5,753 nt of DNA from Bacteroidota bacterium (GCA_027021285.1 JALUUP010000501.1:1-5753), one strand, 5' to 3'. Positions 1 to 5,753 are shown, counted from the first letter of the stretch. The notes: generated by a model not told the origin, from the sequence alone. A program made the numbers and translations.

Positions 1-1055
1 AACGTCTTGCTGATACCCGGATGCAGCTTGAATAACATAAAGGCAAGTCGGCGGAAACGATATCCGAACCAGGCGACTCTTTGGGCTGCCTCGAAGTCGG
101 GGTAAAATTCCTGGCTGACGCGATTCTGGTAGTCGGTTAGCACGGGGTGGTCCGATTCGATCGCAGAATGGACGGCATCCGCTGCGATTTGTCCGCTGCG
201 AATGGCATAATAAATGCCTTCGCCGAGAAACGGATCGACGAGAGCCGCGGCATCACCCACCAAGAGGGAACGCCCCTGGGTGAGTTGGGATTTCGAACCG
301 GCAAACAAGGGTATACGGAATCCCTGCCGCTTTTCCTCCAGGACGAGTTTTTCAACGCCCTGCTCCTCGAGAAACGTCGTGTAGAACTCCTTCGGATGTT
401 TCGACAACTCCTTTACCGAACCCACTCCCACGGACCAGTGATTTTCCTTGGGAAATATCCAGCCATACCCGAATGGAATTGCCCCGATATCGAGGCGCAC
501 CGTTCCCTTCATCCCCTCGAATGATTTCTGATCAACTTTCACCTCGCCTTCCAGGGTAACGGCAACATCACGCAGAGGACCATAGCCGAGCAAACGACCG
601 ACCACGCCGTTGACGCCGTCGGCGCCGATCAGGAAACGACAGCGATGGGTGCCGCGTGTCGTGTGGACAAGGTACCCGTCCCCGAGCTCCTCGATATCCG
701 TCACCGCCTCGTTATCGTGAATCTCCGCGCCGGCAATCCCGGCTTTCATCGCCAGGTGATAGTCAAAAAGATCCCTGCTCACCATGTACGCGATCGGCTC
801 GGGCGAGACAACATTGATTTCCCCTTCGCCGTGAAACGTCAGGACAACCTTGGTGATCTTGTCTTCGGCAAGGGATTCGACGTCTTCATCGATGATCGTC
901 TGGATCTTTGCGGACAGGCAACCGCCACAGGGCTTGTGCCGGGGCATGGAGTACTTCTCCACCACGAGGACATGATGTCCCTTGGACGCCAGACGGTACG
1001 CCGCGGAGCTTCCACCGGGACCCGATCCAACTATTATCGCATCATATATTTCCAT
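1..1055 (-). CDS. Geranylgeranyl reductase-family FAD-dependent oxidoreductase (C-terminus cut by window edge)
   Basis: The gene is read from an ATG at 1055 to the left edge: 351 complete codons with no stop. The N-terminus has an FAD-binding Rossmann motif, GSGPGG (residues 10-15), with the acidic residue E33 ending the second strand. A PCGGCLS stretch (42-48) matches the Cys-Gly-Gly signature of geranylgeranyl reductases. GADG (144-147), IPFGYGWIFPK (193-203) and the second FAD motif GDAAALVDPFLGEGI (267-281) follow in the family order. Members reduce isoprenoid double bonds using FAD, for example in phytyl chains, archaeal lipids or menaquinone tails. Related flavoenzymes of this fold hydroxylate or saturate other substrates, so the substrate is open. 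A GAGAGG site lies 9 nt before the start. The gene follows the beta-barrel gene after 69 bp with no clear terminator, so co-transcription is likely. I estimate a few tens of residues are missing at the C-terminus, from typical family length. Confidence 0.9.
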   Translation of the reverse strand, partial: MEIYDAIIVGSGPGGSSAAYRLASKGHHVLVVEKYSMPRHKPCGGCLSAKIQTIIDEDVESLAEDKITKVVLTFHGEGEINVVSPEPIAYMVSRDLFDYHLAMKAGIAGAEIHDNEAVTDIEELGDGYLVHTTRGTHRCRFLIGADGVNGVVGRLLGYGPLRDVAVTLEGEVKVDQKSFEGMKGTVRLDIGAIPFGYGWIFPKENHWSVGVGSVKELSKHPKEFYTTFLEEQGVEKLVLEEKRQGFRIPLFAGSKSQLTQGRSLLVGDAAALVDPFLGEGIYYAIRSGQIAADAVHSAIESDHPVLTDYQNRVSQEFYPDFEAAQRVAWFGYRFRRLAFMLFKLHPGISKT

Positions 1056-1064
1056 AGGATTGCA

Positions 1065-1070
1065 CCTCTC
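1065..1070 (-). promoter_or_regulatory. Ribosome binding site of the geranylgeranyl reductase-family gene
   Basis: GAGAGG on the minus strand, 9 nt before the ATG at 1055. It supports this start. The same hexamer precedes the lycopene cyclase-domain and oxidase genes. Confidence 0.7.
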
Positions 1071-1124
1071 TTTCTGAGTCACCGGGCGGTCCGACGTTCT
1101 CGTTCCACTCGGTTTGTTGAAGGA

Positions 1125-2315
1125 TCACGGAATGTATCCGTGTTCCAGGTTCAGCAGCGAGTTCCTGTCGTCGAACTGGTCGTTCCATACATTGTCGATG
1201 GAATACACCAATCCGACCTGGAATCGCGTTTCGTTCTTTCCAAAAAGCTTTTGCAAGTCCCCGTTGAACGCGATGTATTGAAACTGGAAACCCGCGTCAA
1301 AATTCTCCCCCAATCGATAAAAGGCGTTGGCGAGGAGCTGGTACTGGCTGGTCGAATTTTCCAGGTCGGGAAAGGTCTTGTACCCGAAGGAAAGCGCCAC
1401 CTGGGCAGCCGGTCGCTCCAGCTTGCGATACAGGTAACGCAGGGAAGTGAACGTCGCCACGTTCCTGGCCCTGGTCATCGAAGCGTAATCGGAAACCGTC
1501 GCGACTTCACTGAACCCCGAATTGTAGATTGTCTGGTGGCGCAAGTCCCAGAAGTGCACGGGATCGGGTCGGATATTGAGAATGGTCGAGAAGATGACAT
1601 TCTTCAGCGTACGGTCGAACGTGTTGAAGTCGCCGGGCCTATCCGTCAGGAAATTGTTGAAACTGACGCCGACTTGCTTCAAGAGTTCCCGGTTCCATGT
1701 TTGCGTTTGGGGAACGATGTATTGGAAAGAAAAGCCGATGCCGTTCAAATCGAAATTCGTCTCCTCCGCCGGTGGAATCGGTGTTTCCCGGTACCGTTCG
1801 CCGTGCACGGTAAGCCAGTAACGCTGTCCGAAAATGTGCGTCAATTCGAGCACGTTCCCGTACTGGTTGTCTTCCGTGTCATCGCCGGCCGAGAAGGGAT
1901 TCAGCACGTCGGTAAGAAAAATGGCGTCGTCATCCCGCAACGTGGGGAACTCGATGAGCGAGCTTCGGACCCGCGACCGGCCCATTTTCAAGATGTCGGA
2001 CTTGTTCTCGATCAAAACGAACACCTGGTGAAAGAACACCTGCCCCAGGTTCGAATTCGCGTCGGGGAACTGGAACCCGATCACAAGTTGCCCGCGATAA
2101 TTATTGTACAGCTTTTGCCGGAATCCGGTCAGGATGCCGGAATCCGAAAAGTCGTTCACGGCCGACGTCGTCTCTCCCGACTCATTATTTACATTGAACG
2201 ACATCACTCCCCGTGCGCCCAGTTGAATTTCTGGGTTGACCTGGGCCTGCACGAAATCAACAATTCCGAGAAGCATCGCAATGCTCATGAACATTTTCAA
2301 AACGATCCGTGCCAT
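1125..2315 (-). CDS. Uncharacterised outer-membrane beta-barrel protein with Sec signal peptide
   Basis: The product is 396 aa. I chose the ATG at 2315, not the in-frame ATG at 2480. At 2315 a perfect AGGAGG lies 9 nt upstream and the protein opens with a classic signal peptide: basic start (R3, K7), hydrophobic core about 8-22, and a likely cleavage after VQA (22-24). The 55 residues added by the upstream start are Arg/Gly-rich, would sit in front of the signal peptide and span a hairpin. The mature protein shows many short stretches of alternating polar and hydrophobic residues with aromatic girdle residues, separated by Asn/Asp/Gly-rich turns, with no long hydrophobic helix. This is typical of an outer-membrane barrel. 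It lacks the usual C-terminal Phe and ends in HGYIP. I do not recognise the family. It sits between the multicopper oxidase and the reductase gene; a role in uptake or export, or a structural role at the outer membrane, is inference. Confidence 0.8.
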   Translation of the reverse strand: MARIVLKMFMSIAMLLGIVDFVQAQVNPEIQLGARGVMSFNVNNESGETTSAVNDFSDSGILTGFRQKLYNNYRGQLVIGFQFPDANSNLGQVFFHQVFVLIENKSDILKMGRSRVRSSLIEFPTLRDDDAIFLTDVLNPFSAGDDTEDNQYGNVLELTHIFGQRYWLTVHGERYRETPIPPAEETNFDLNGIGFSFQYIVPQTQTWNRELLKQVGVSFNNFLTDRPGDFNTFDRTLKNVIFSTILNIRPDPVHFWDLRHQTIYNSGFSEVATVSDYASMTRARNVATFTSLRYLYRKLERPAAQVALSFGYKTFPDLENSTSQYQLLANAFYRLGENFDAGFQFQYIAFNGDLQKLFGKNETRFQVGLVYSIDNVWNDQFDDRNSLLNLEHGYIP

Positions 2316-2324
2316 TATTTCTTT

Positions 2325-2330
2325 CCTCCT
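2325..2330 (-). promoter_or_regulatory. Strong ribosome binding site deciding the start of the beta-barrel gene
   Basis: A perfect AGGAGG on the minus strand, 9 nt before the ATG at 2315. It is the strongest Shine-Dalgarno site in the window and is the main reason for rejecting the upstream in-frame ATG at 2480. Confidence 0.85.
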
Positions 2331-2348
2331 GATTGCAAACGCATGCAG

Positions 2349-2386
2349 AAAAACCGCGCGTCGGGCCGAGCCTGCGCTCCCGACGC
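2349..2386 (-). terminator. Candidate rho-independent terminator or attenuator between oxidase and beta-barrel genes
   Basis: On the minus strand GCGTCGGG (2386-2379) pairs perfectly with CCCGACGC (2365-2358) across a 13-nt loop that can itself form a short AGC/GCT stem. GCGG and then five T residues (2353-2349) follow. The 4-nt spacer before the T-run makes it a weaker terminator than the textbook form. It lies 98 nt beyond the oxidase stop codon and only 33 nt before the start of the beta-barrel gene, too little room for a promoter downstream of it. It may therefore act as a partial terminator or leader hairpin. Confidence 0.45.
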
Positions 2387-2483
2387 CCCCATGGCCTCGA
2401 AAAGACCTTTCGTCATCATGCCCGCCTCCCGTTGTCCGGGAATACAAGCAGCGCATCAGAACATTCCTAGCCATCGACATGGT

Positions 2484-3674
2484 TCATTCATCCAGCGCCA
2501 CCATCGGCAGCGCGGTAAGTCCCATCTTCCTGGCCATCATGTCCACAGCGGCTTCTTCCGCGGGCATGTCTTCATAAACCAGGGCCATCAGGTTTCCTCC
2601 CGGGTATAAACCGTTGTTGGTAACTCTGCGCGTATCGTGGTCGTGAAACGTCCAGATGCCGCGATTCTTTCCTTCGATGATGATATCGAGGGTTTTCCCG
2701 GGGCTCAGGCGCAGGGTGTTCATCTGCCAGGGTTGCGGAACGGGGAGACCGTCGTCGCAGACCAGCCAGAAATCGTGGCCGTGCAGGTGGAGGTAATGCT
2801 CTTCCCCGCCTGCATTGATCAGGCGCACGCGGATGTTTTCGCCTTCCCTGATATAGAGGTTCGGCGTGGACGGGTAGCTTTTTCCGTTCACCGTGAACCA
2901 TTGCGGCTGCGCCAGCTCGGACGGCGCCCTTCTGTTCACCACGTACGGCGGCTGGTAGCCGTCCTCGACCGATTCCTGGAATTCCTCCTTCGTGTTGAAC
3001 ACGGCAAACCGCTCCTTGTCAAATCGCCCGGTTTTCATCAGGTACATTCTTTCCTTCATCCGTTCCAGCATGCTGTTCAATTCCCGCCGGATGAAGTTGA
3101 CGTCGTGCGCCGAATAGATCAGCGTGTACTCGCGCTCGTACGGGTATTTCTTCTTGATGGGATCGTCCGGGTCTTCAATAATAAAACTGCCGTACATCCC
3201 CGACTGCATGTGCAACAGCGTGCCCCAGTGGCAATGGTAGAAATGCGTTCCGTACGGCTCCGCAACGAACTCATAGACGAACTCCTGGCCCGCCATCACC
3301 GGCATTTGCGTTACGTAGGGCACCCCGTCCATGCGCCACGGCACGTGCATCCCGTGCCAGTGAATCGTGTGGTTCAATTCGGTCTTGTTCTTGAACTTGA
3401 TCCGGACCTTGTCCCCCCGGTTCACCCTGAATTCCGGTCCAGGCACCTGGTCGCTGAACGCCAGGGTGTGGATTTTGAATGCGGGAACGATTTCATGCTG
3501 GTAGATATCGATATAGAGCTGGAACTCCTTGACGTCCCCGTCCATTTCCGGGATCAACGGCTGGGGAAATCTCATCCGGTTGGCAACGATCGTGGATTCC
3601 GCCAACAAGGTGCTCGGAAGCAAGGCCGCCGTCGTAGCGGCGGCGCCGGTTTTCAAAAAGGTTCTCCGTTTCAT
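2484..3674 (-). CDS. Tat-exported two-domain multicopper oxidase, type 1 copper in domain 1
   Basis: The product is 396 aa. It opens with a twin-arginine signal, MKRRTFLKTG, followed by an Ala-rich core up to about residue 25, so it is exported folded to the periplasm. Domain 1 carries HTIHWHG (102-108) and HCHWGTLLHMQSGMYG (147-162). Domain 2 carries HYLHLHGHDF (293-302) and WTFHDHD (341-347). From family knowledge the trinuclear copper ligands would be H105, H107, H147, H149, H296, H298, H344 and H346, all present. The type 1 copper ligands would be H102, C148, H155 and M160, all in domain 1. In domain 2 the Cys position is D345, so there is no type 1 site there, as in the two-domain class with blue copper in domain 1 only. 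Such enzymes couple substrate oxidation to reduction of O2 to water; the substrate (phenol, metal ion or other) is unknown. A charged segment of about 80 residues (170-251) joins the domains. Start: the ATG at 3674 puts the RR motif at residues 3-4; the GTG at 3689 lies within the Shine-Dalgarno region. Confidence 0.93.
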   Translation of the reverse strand: MKRRTFLKTGAAATTAALLPSTLLAESTIVANRMRFPQPLIPEMDGDVKEFQLYIDIYQHEIVPAFKIHTLAFSDQVPGPEFRVNRGDKVRIKFKNKTELNHTIHWHGMHVPWRMDGVPYVTQMPVMAGQEFVYEFVAEPYGTHFYHCHWGTLLHMQSGMYGSFIIEDPDDPIKKKYPYEREYTLIYSAHDVNFIRRELNSMLERMKERMYLMKTGRFDKERFAVFNTKEEFQESVEDGYQPPYVVNRRAPSELAQPQWFTVNGKSYPSTPNLYIREGENIRVRLINAGGEEHYLHLHGHDFWLVCDDGLPVPQPWQMNTLRLSPGKTLDIIIEGKNRGIWTFHDHDTRRVTNNGLYPGGNLMALVYEDMPAEEAAVDMMARKMGLTALPMVALDE

Positions 3675-3678
3675 ACGT

Positions 3679-3684
3679 CCTCTC
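3679..3684 (-). promoter_or_regulatory. Ribosome binding site of the multicopper oxidase gene
   Basis: GAGAGG, 4 nt before the ATG at 3674. The spacing is short, but no better site precedes the alternative GTG at 3689. Confidence 0.5.
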
Positions 3685-3696
3685 TTCACTAGTAAA

Positions 3697-3716
3697 ACCT
3701 GTTGTTAACAACATGT
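3697..3716. promoter_or_regulatory. Palindromic operator candidate upstream of the multicopper oxidase gene
   Basis: TGTTGTTAACAACA at 3700-3713 is a perfect 14-bp palindrome. Adding three bases on each side gives 18 of 20 symmetric positions. It lies 26-39 nt upstream of the oxidase start, immediately downstream (minus strand) of an AT-rich TTTAATATACAT stretch that could serve as a -10 region. A dimeric repressor site over the transcription start is a reasonable reading. I cannot assign it to a regulator family, and no good -35 element is visible. Confidence 0.35.
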
Positions 3717-3767
3717 ATATTAAACGTGGTTTTCTCTTTGCCTATCTTGCGCATCCGATACATCGCA

Positions 3768-4475
3768 TTACGCTGTTCGAGCCGGTTTCAGCTTGCGCCA
3801 GGTCAGGTGTTCGTAGTAACTGGACCATAACATGCCGAACGTGAACGCGAAAACGAGTTCTTCGATCGGTATCCCGATGATTTCGTACCCGGAAATGGCC
3901 GACAGCGTCCATACCTGCTCAACGTATCCGGGAGCCAGTAACGAGAGCGGAATAAAATAGACCGCGTAGAACAAGGTGAAGAGCAGGCCGCCCACCCAGA
4001 TCTTGACCTTGAGGTCCGGACGGCACCACAACGCGGCCAACCCCGCCAGAAACATGGTCAGCGTGGAGGTGTAGATGGGATTCCAGTCGGTGGAAAAATA
4101 GAACAGGGGAAAAAGCACAACTGGAGACAACAGGGTCCAGATATGAAAGCGGTGGCGGTGGTGATGCCGTTCCGCGACGCTCATCTTCTCGTGATCGACC
4201 TTGAACACCAGGTCATACAGAACGATGCCCAGCCCTCCGATTCCAAAGCAAAAGATCAGGCTCTCGATATCGAAACCGGTCCTGTGGGCCAGGTCGAAAA
4301 GCGACGGGGGATGCCAGTACTCGGGAACGAACAGCGGTTCGGTCAGCCCGAAAGGCATGGTCAGCAGGCTGGCCCAGAGCATGCGTTTTCTCGCTTGACG
4401 GTAGGAAACGAACACAATCAGCCATACGGCGATAAATCCCATCGACCAGGTAAACCAGATATACTCATCTGCCAT
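3768..4475 (-). CDS. Lycopene cyclase-domain integral membrane protein (CrtYc/CrtYd-like halves in one chain)
   Basis: The product is 235 aa and mostly hydrophobic, with about six or seven membrane segments (roughly 5-24, 33-50, 70-91, 112-128, 134-150, 158-180, 200-221). The C-terminal half has GIPIEELVFAFTFGML (201-216), matching the P-x-E-E-x-x-F signature of heterodimeric lycopene cyclases CrtYc/CrtYd. The N-terminal half has a related but degenerate copy, GFDIESLIFCFGIGGL (67-82), so the chain looks like an internal duplication or fusion of the two subunits. These enzymes cyclise the ends of lycopene to ionone rings in the membrane, and a wider family with this domain lacks proven function. 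A polar loop at 101-111 holds five His (104, 105, 106, 108, 111). The ATG at 4475 was chosen because GAGAGG lies 7 nt upstream and it gives a natural membrane-protein N-terminus; the in-frame ATG at 4556 would add 27 polar residues. It lies between the ICMT-like gene and the oxidase. Cyclase activity is not proven by the sequence. Confidence 0.8.
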   Translation of the reverse strand: MADEYIWFTWSMGFIAVWLIVFVSYRQARKRMLWASLLTMPFGLTEPLFVPEYWHPPSLFDLAHRTGFDIESLIFCFGIGGLGIVLYDLVFKVDHEKMSVAERHHHRHRFHIWTLLSPVVLFPLFYFSTDWNPIYTSTLTMFLAGLAALWCRPDLKVKIWVGGLLFTLFYAVYFIPLSLLAPGYVEQVWTLSAISGYEIIGIPIEELVFAFTFGMLWSSYYEHLTWRKLKPARTA

Positions 4476-4609
4476 GTTTTTGCCTCTCTTCTTTTGATGT
4501 ATGATCGGCGGCCCAGGTATTAATGAATCCGACCGGACCGGCATGGAATGCGTCATTCATTTTCATACGTGGGCGCGCGCCGCCGGAAATCAAAGCGTGC
4601 ATCAGGCGA
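4476..4609. other. Intergenic spacer between ICMT-like and lycopene cyclase-domain genes
   Basis: This is 134 bp. Apart from the GAGAGG site near its left end it holds a loop-less GGCGCGCGCC palindrome (4572-4581) and an ATGAAT/ATTCAT inverted pair. Neither forms a convincing terminator with a T-run, so transcription from the methyltransferase gene could continue through it. No convincing promoter was seen. Confidence 0.4.
4483..4488 (-). promoter_or_regulatory. Ribosome binding site of the lycopene cyclase-domain gene
   Basis: GAGAGG within AAGAAGAGAGG, 7 nt before the ATG at 4475. It decides this start over the upstream in-frame ATG at 4556. Confidence 0.75.
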
Positions 4610-5248
4610 TCAACCCGGCGAAACAGATTTTTTGAACCGGGGCACAAACGCGGGTACGGATTCCCGGTATCGCCGGTACGCTTCCCCGAATTGCTTCTCG
4701 ACGACTTTTTCTTCACGCATGGCCAAACGATAGTACGCGTACATCAGGACCGGCCACATGATCAACGTGATGAGGGTCGGCCACTGTATCAACATTCCGA
4801 TGGTGATGAGAAAGAGGCCGGAGTACTGGGGGTGGCGCATGCGCGCGTAAATCCCGTCGGTAACCAGCCCGCCCTTCGCCTCGTGGATTTGCTTCCACCC
4901 CTTTCCCATCACGATCAACCCGATCAGCATGACGAATCCGCCGAGCTGGCAAATGATCAACTTGACCCACTCAGGAGCTCCGAACAGGGTTCCCAGCAGG
5001 TGGCCGTTGACGTGCTGGAACGGATCGGCGATACCCAGTTGCTCGCCAAAAAGGGAAAGGACGATGTAAATGGTCAACGGAAAGCCGTACATCTCGACGA
5101 AGAGAGCGACAATGAAGGCCGCGAACACTCCCAGGGTTCGCCACTCGTACTTCTTTTTCGGGCGCAGAAATCCCACGACAAATACGCCGAAAATCCCAAC
5201 GTTAAATATGACCATCCACCAGATTCCGTAGTCGTACGATTCGTGCAT
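4610..5248 (-). CDS. Isoprenylcysteine carboxyl methyltransferase (ICMT)-family membrane methyltransferase
   Basis: The product is 212 aa with hydrophobic segments at about 9-28, 38-66, 95-115 and a long stretch at 141-175. The C-terminal half holds the ICMT/PEMT-type signature: GLVTDGIYARMRHPQYSG (127-144) with R138-H139-P140, then REEKVVEKQFGEAYRRY (178-194) with E179-E180, and PAFVPR (199-204). In the family these residues form the S-adenosylmethionine pocket at the membrane surface. Eukaryotic relatives methylate the prenylcysteine carboxylate. Bacterial members are mostly uncharacterised and have varied substrates including small thiols and lipids, so the substrate is open. Length is normal for a bacterial member. 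The ATG at 5248 has AAAGGA about 8 nt upstream. The gene is first after a 335-bp gap, so it probably heads a transcription unit with the lycopene cyclase-domain gene. Confidence 0.85.
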   Translation of the reverse strand: MHESYDYGIWWMVIFNVGIFGVFVVGFLRPKKKYEWRTLGVFAAFIVALFVEMYGFPLTIYIVLSLFGEQLGIADPFQHVNGHLLGTLFGAPEWVKLIICQLGGFVMLIGLIVMGKGWKQIHEAKGGLVTDGIYARMRHPQYSGLFLITIGMLIQWPTLITLIMWPVLMYAYYRLAMREEKVVEKQFGEAYRRYRESVPAFVPRFKKSVSPG

Positions 5249-5583
5249 ACTTTTTATCCTTTCATTTCCCCGAGATTAAATCTTTTACACGTTACAAAAA
5301 AATACTTTCCTGTTCATCCTGTTTGAGTGATGTATGAGCCAAAATGAACCTCGTATCATCACTGCATCAACAATCATACCTTTTTCAAATTCACATGACA
5401 TCATGCTTTCGCGAGCCGGCAATATTTTCTCGATAATCACGGCCGGAAGCAGGTATCTCCCCGGATCGAGATTCGGCGGGAATCGACATCCCCCATCGGG
5501 ATGAAAACGTCAAAGATGAAGCGCAGAAGGCCTGGCTGCCGCCGGTAGTGCGCGTGTCGATAACGAACCGTGGATACTTGTTG
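5249..5583. other. 335-bp intergenic region, probably carrying the promoter of the ICMT-like gene
   Basis: The left part (about 5261-5400) is AT-rich; the right part has the base composition of the flanking genes. A GTTCAT/ATGAAC inverted pair with a long loop lies near 5310-5350. I find no good -35/-10 pair on the minus strand, no terminator with a T-run after the stop at 5584, and no RNA gene. Short open stretches exist, including one of 36 codons on the minus strand, but none has a convincing ribosome binding site. The right part reads in fragments that look protein-like in more than one frame, which may be chance or a decayed coding remnant. Confidence 0.4.
5257..5262 (-). promoter_or_regulatory. 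Ribosome binding site of the ICMT-like gene
   Basis: AAAGGA on the minus strand, 8 nt before the ATG at 5248. It is weaker than the GAGAGG sites of three downstream genes. Confidence 0.6.
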
Positions 5584-5753
5584 TTACCGGATAAACAAGC
5601 GTTTGGTCAGATAGCGATAGAGGGCCTCGATCAGTACGGCGCCCGCCAGTGTGATGAACGTGCCGTAAAACGCCGCCCGCTGGGTCTGCCACTGGTACGA
5701 GACGAGAGCCAGGAAAACGACCATGAGAACGACCGTGTTGAAAAGAATGAATC
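5584..5753 (-). CDS. C-terminal end of a membrane protein (N-terminus beyond window edge)
   Basis: Reading the minus strand from the right edge, one frame stays open for 55 codons to a TAA at 5586-5584. It encodes two hydrophobic stretches: one beginning FILFNTVVLMVVFLALV, then a short polar turn (SYQWQTQRA), then a second (FYGTFITLAGAVLIEAL) that ends in a basic tail, YRYLTKRLFIR. The positive tail suggests a cytoplasmic C-terminus. Too little is present to name a family. It points the same way as the other five genes and could belong to the same locus, but the 335-bp gap after it argues for a separate transcription unit. An overlapping frame that starts at 5692 is Arg/Gly/His-rich and is judged a shadow. 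Confidence 0.6.
   Translation of the reverse strand, partial: FILFNTVVLMVVFLALVSYQWQTQRAAFYGTFITLAGAVLIEALYRYLTKRLFIR

Noticed and set aside
2316..2480. N-terminal extension of the beta-barrel protein from the in-frame ATG at 2480
   Set aside because: It would put 55 Arg/Gly-rich residues before a clear signal peptide, cross the hairpin at 2358-2386, and ignore the perfect AGGAGG site in front of 2315.
645..2609. A 654-codon open frame on the plus strand spanning three minus-strand genes
   Set aside because: It runs antisense to the reductase, barrel and oxidase genes, all of which have family motifs or signal peptides and good ribosome binding sites. Its product is Arg/Val/His/Gln-rich with no domain, as expected for an antisense shadow.
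2637..3692. A 351-codon open frame on the plus strand opposite the multicopper oxidase
   Set aside because: The minus strand encodes an oxidase with all copper ligands intact. The plus-strand product has no recognisable motif and its composition is that of a reverse-strand reading.
4476..4556. N-terminal extension of the lycopene cyclase-domain protein from the ATG at 4556
   Set aside because: It adds 27 polar residues that cover the GAGAGG site; the ATG at 4475 has correct spacing and a natural membrane-protein start.
4523..5326. A 267-codon open frame on the plus strand opposite the ICMT-like gene
   Set aside because: It is antisense to a clear methyltransferase, and its product is rich in His, Arg, Asp and Gln with no fold or domain visible.
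4495..5337. Repeated 10-mer TGATGTATGA at 4495-4504 and 5328-5337, upstream of two genes
   Set aside because: Shared 10-mers are expected many times by chance in a window this long, the distances to the start codons differ, and the flanks do not match.
5510..5692. A 60-codon minus-strand frame overlapping the partial membrane protein
   Set aside because: Its product is Arg/Gly/His-rich without structure, while the neighbouring frame gives two clean membrane segments and a basic tail ending in TAA.

Overview
The window is about 5.75 kb of bacterial DNA of moderate GC content (judged by eye, not counted). I find six protein genes, all on the minus strand. Four are complete and the two at the window edges are cut. 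A twin-arginine signal on one protein and a Sec signal plus beta-barrel pattern on another point to a Gram-negative-type (diderm) cell with a periplasm and outer membrane. Nothing seen fixes the phylum. I found no tRNA, rRNA, CRISPR array, insertion sequence or attachment site.

In the direction of transcription (right to left) the genes are: (1) the last 55 residues of a membrane protein (5584-5753); (2) after a 335-bp gap, an isoprenylcysteine carboxyl methyltransferase (ICMT)-like membrane methyltransferase (4610-5248); (3) a lycopene cyclase-domain membrane protein with both CrtYc/CrtYd-like halves in one chain (3768-4475); (4) a Tat-exported two-domain multicopper oxidase (2484-3674); (5) an unrecognised outer-membrane beta-barrel protein (1125-2315); (6) a geranylgeranyl reductase-family flavoprotein that runs off the left edge (1-1055). 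Three of the five visible starts (genes 3, 4 and 6) share the same GAGAGG ribosome binding site.

Three of the six genes (geranylgeranyl reductase, lycopene cyclase domain, ICMT-like) belong to families that act on polyprenyl or carotenoid chains. Between them lie a periplasmic copper oxidase and an outer-membrane barrel. My inference is a locus that makes or modifies an isoprenoid (carotenoid, quinone or prenyl lipid) at the envelope. The substrate cannot be read from the sequence, and the genes may not form one pathway.

Two non-coding signals stand out: a 14-bp perfect palindrome (18 of 20 when extended) just upstream of the oxidase, and a strong GC-rich hairpin followed by a T-run between the oxidase and the barrel gene. 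The 335-bp gap at 5249-5583 has no convincing gene; its part nearest the methyltransferase is AT-rich and is the likeliest place for a promoter driving genes 2-3 and perhaps the rest.
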